DNA of 64,000 nt. It comes from Martinezella rhizogenes. Its GTDB lineage: Bacteria > Pseudomonadota > Alphaproteobacteria > Rhizobiales > Rhizobiaceae. Position 1 is the first letter of the stretch. Each line of letters opens with the position of its first letter. The translations under genes were made by a program, and so were the position numbers. The stretch lies in NCBI RefSeq assembly GCF_000799715.1, contig NZ_JUHG01000011.1, positions 1 through 64,000 of the forward strand. Reading direction: 5' to 3'. Under the pieces are notes generated by a model. The model ran no database searches, was not told the DNA's origin, and saw only the letters and a program-made list of their open reading frames with translations. Positions 63,662 through 64,000 of the stretch are shown piece by piece.

Positions 63662-64000
63662 ATGGCATTGCGCATCGTTTCGCTGAATGCATGGGGCGGC
63701 CTGCTGCATGAACCGCTGATGCAATATCTGGTCGACGTCGATGCGGATGTTCTCTGCCTCCAGGAAGTGGGACGGACACCGGGCGTGCAATCTGACTGGT
63801 TGACTTACCGCGACCACGGCGTCGAACTTCAGCAGCGGGTCAATCTCTTCGAGGAGATCAAGGCCGCCCTTCCGGGGTATGATGCCTTCTTCTGCCCGGT
63901 GGCGCGAGGCGATCTCTTTGATGGTGACCGGCGGATCGCTTCCGAATTCGGCCTGGCGACCTTCGTCCGCAAGACATATCCGGTCATCGGCCAGGCGCTG
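63662..64000 (+). CDS. Endonuclease/exonuclease/phosphatase family protein, 3' end outside window
   Basis: The first 113 codons are visible and open to the window edge. RIVSLNAWGGLL and DVLCLQEVGR are the first two motifs of the EEP (DNase I-like) fold, giving metal-binding Asn and Glu, and the later SEFGLATFVRK fits the family. Targets range from DNA to phospholipids and are not predictable here. GGGGAG sits very close to the ATG, so the TTG at 63668 may be the true start. Confidence 0.82.
   Translation, partial: MALRIVSLNAWGGLLHEPLMQYLVDVDADVLCLQEVGRTPGVQSDWLTYRDHGVELQQRVNLFEEIKAALPGYDAFFCPVARGDLFDGDRRIASEFGLATFVRKTYPVIGQAL

Overview
The window reads as a chromosomal segment of an alphaproteobacterium of the Rhizobiaceae, most likely Rhizobium sensu lato. 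The basis is an S10-spc-alpha ribosomal superoperon with adk between secY and rpsM, a B12-dependent class II ribonucleotide reductase, and families common in rhizobia (HlyU-type regulator, DUF1402, DUF1883, DUF2026, BA14K-like secreted protein). A palindrome-rich GC repeat of a type I associate with rhizobial intergenic regions adds to this. No phage, transposase, integrase or CRISPR array was seen.

Layout. 1-15.2 kb: the end of tuf, then S10 (rpsJ to rpsQ), a terminator-like hairpin and gap, spc (rplN to rplO), a terminator and gap, then secY-adk, rpsM-rpsK-rpoA-rplQ and a strong terminator. 15.2-24.5 kb: two DUF membrane proteins, a MarR-FUSC-DUF1656-HlyD efflux operon with a predicted leaderless first gene, msrPQ for periplasmic methionine sulfoxide repair, and ilvD. 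24.5-31.2 kb: a palindromic repeat, an LprI-like secreted protein, a Do-family protease coupled to rarA, several small unknown proteins, a DapA-like protein without its Schiff-base lysine, and a PanE-like reductase.

31.4-35.7 kb holds the most unusual locus: four overlapping genes for membrane proteins. They are a coiled-coil four-helix protein, a tethered vWA-like protein, a MotA/ExbB-like protein with a coiled-coil tail, and a MotB/OmpA-like protein with an acidic residue in its membrane helix. Together they look like an ion-driven or wall-anchored envelope machine resembling the ZorA/ZorB core of Zorya, but with different partners.

35.7-64 kb: an ABC-F ATPase, a CNNM/CBS protein, a DUF1402 protein with lytic-transglycosylase-like motifs, a metal-efflux ATPase with its MerR regulator and operator, DUF2026, flavin reductase and HAD genes, nrdJ with a candidate NrdR box pair, and gpt. 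These are followed by a stress protein, a CinA-like protein, wrbA, a small basic secreted protein, an ICMT-like protein, tRNA-Leu(UAA), ilvA and hlyU. Next comes a redox/electrophile-response cluster (OsmC, SDR with divergent TetR, AzoR with divergent LysR). The window ends with cpdB, a PilZ protein and the start of an endonuclease/exonuclease/phosphatase gene cut by the edge.

All functions are inferred from sequence motifs and family knowledge; no search was run.
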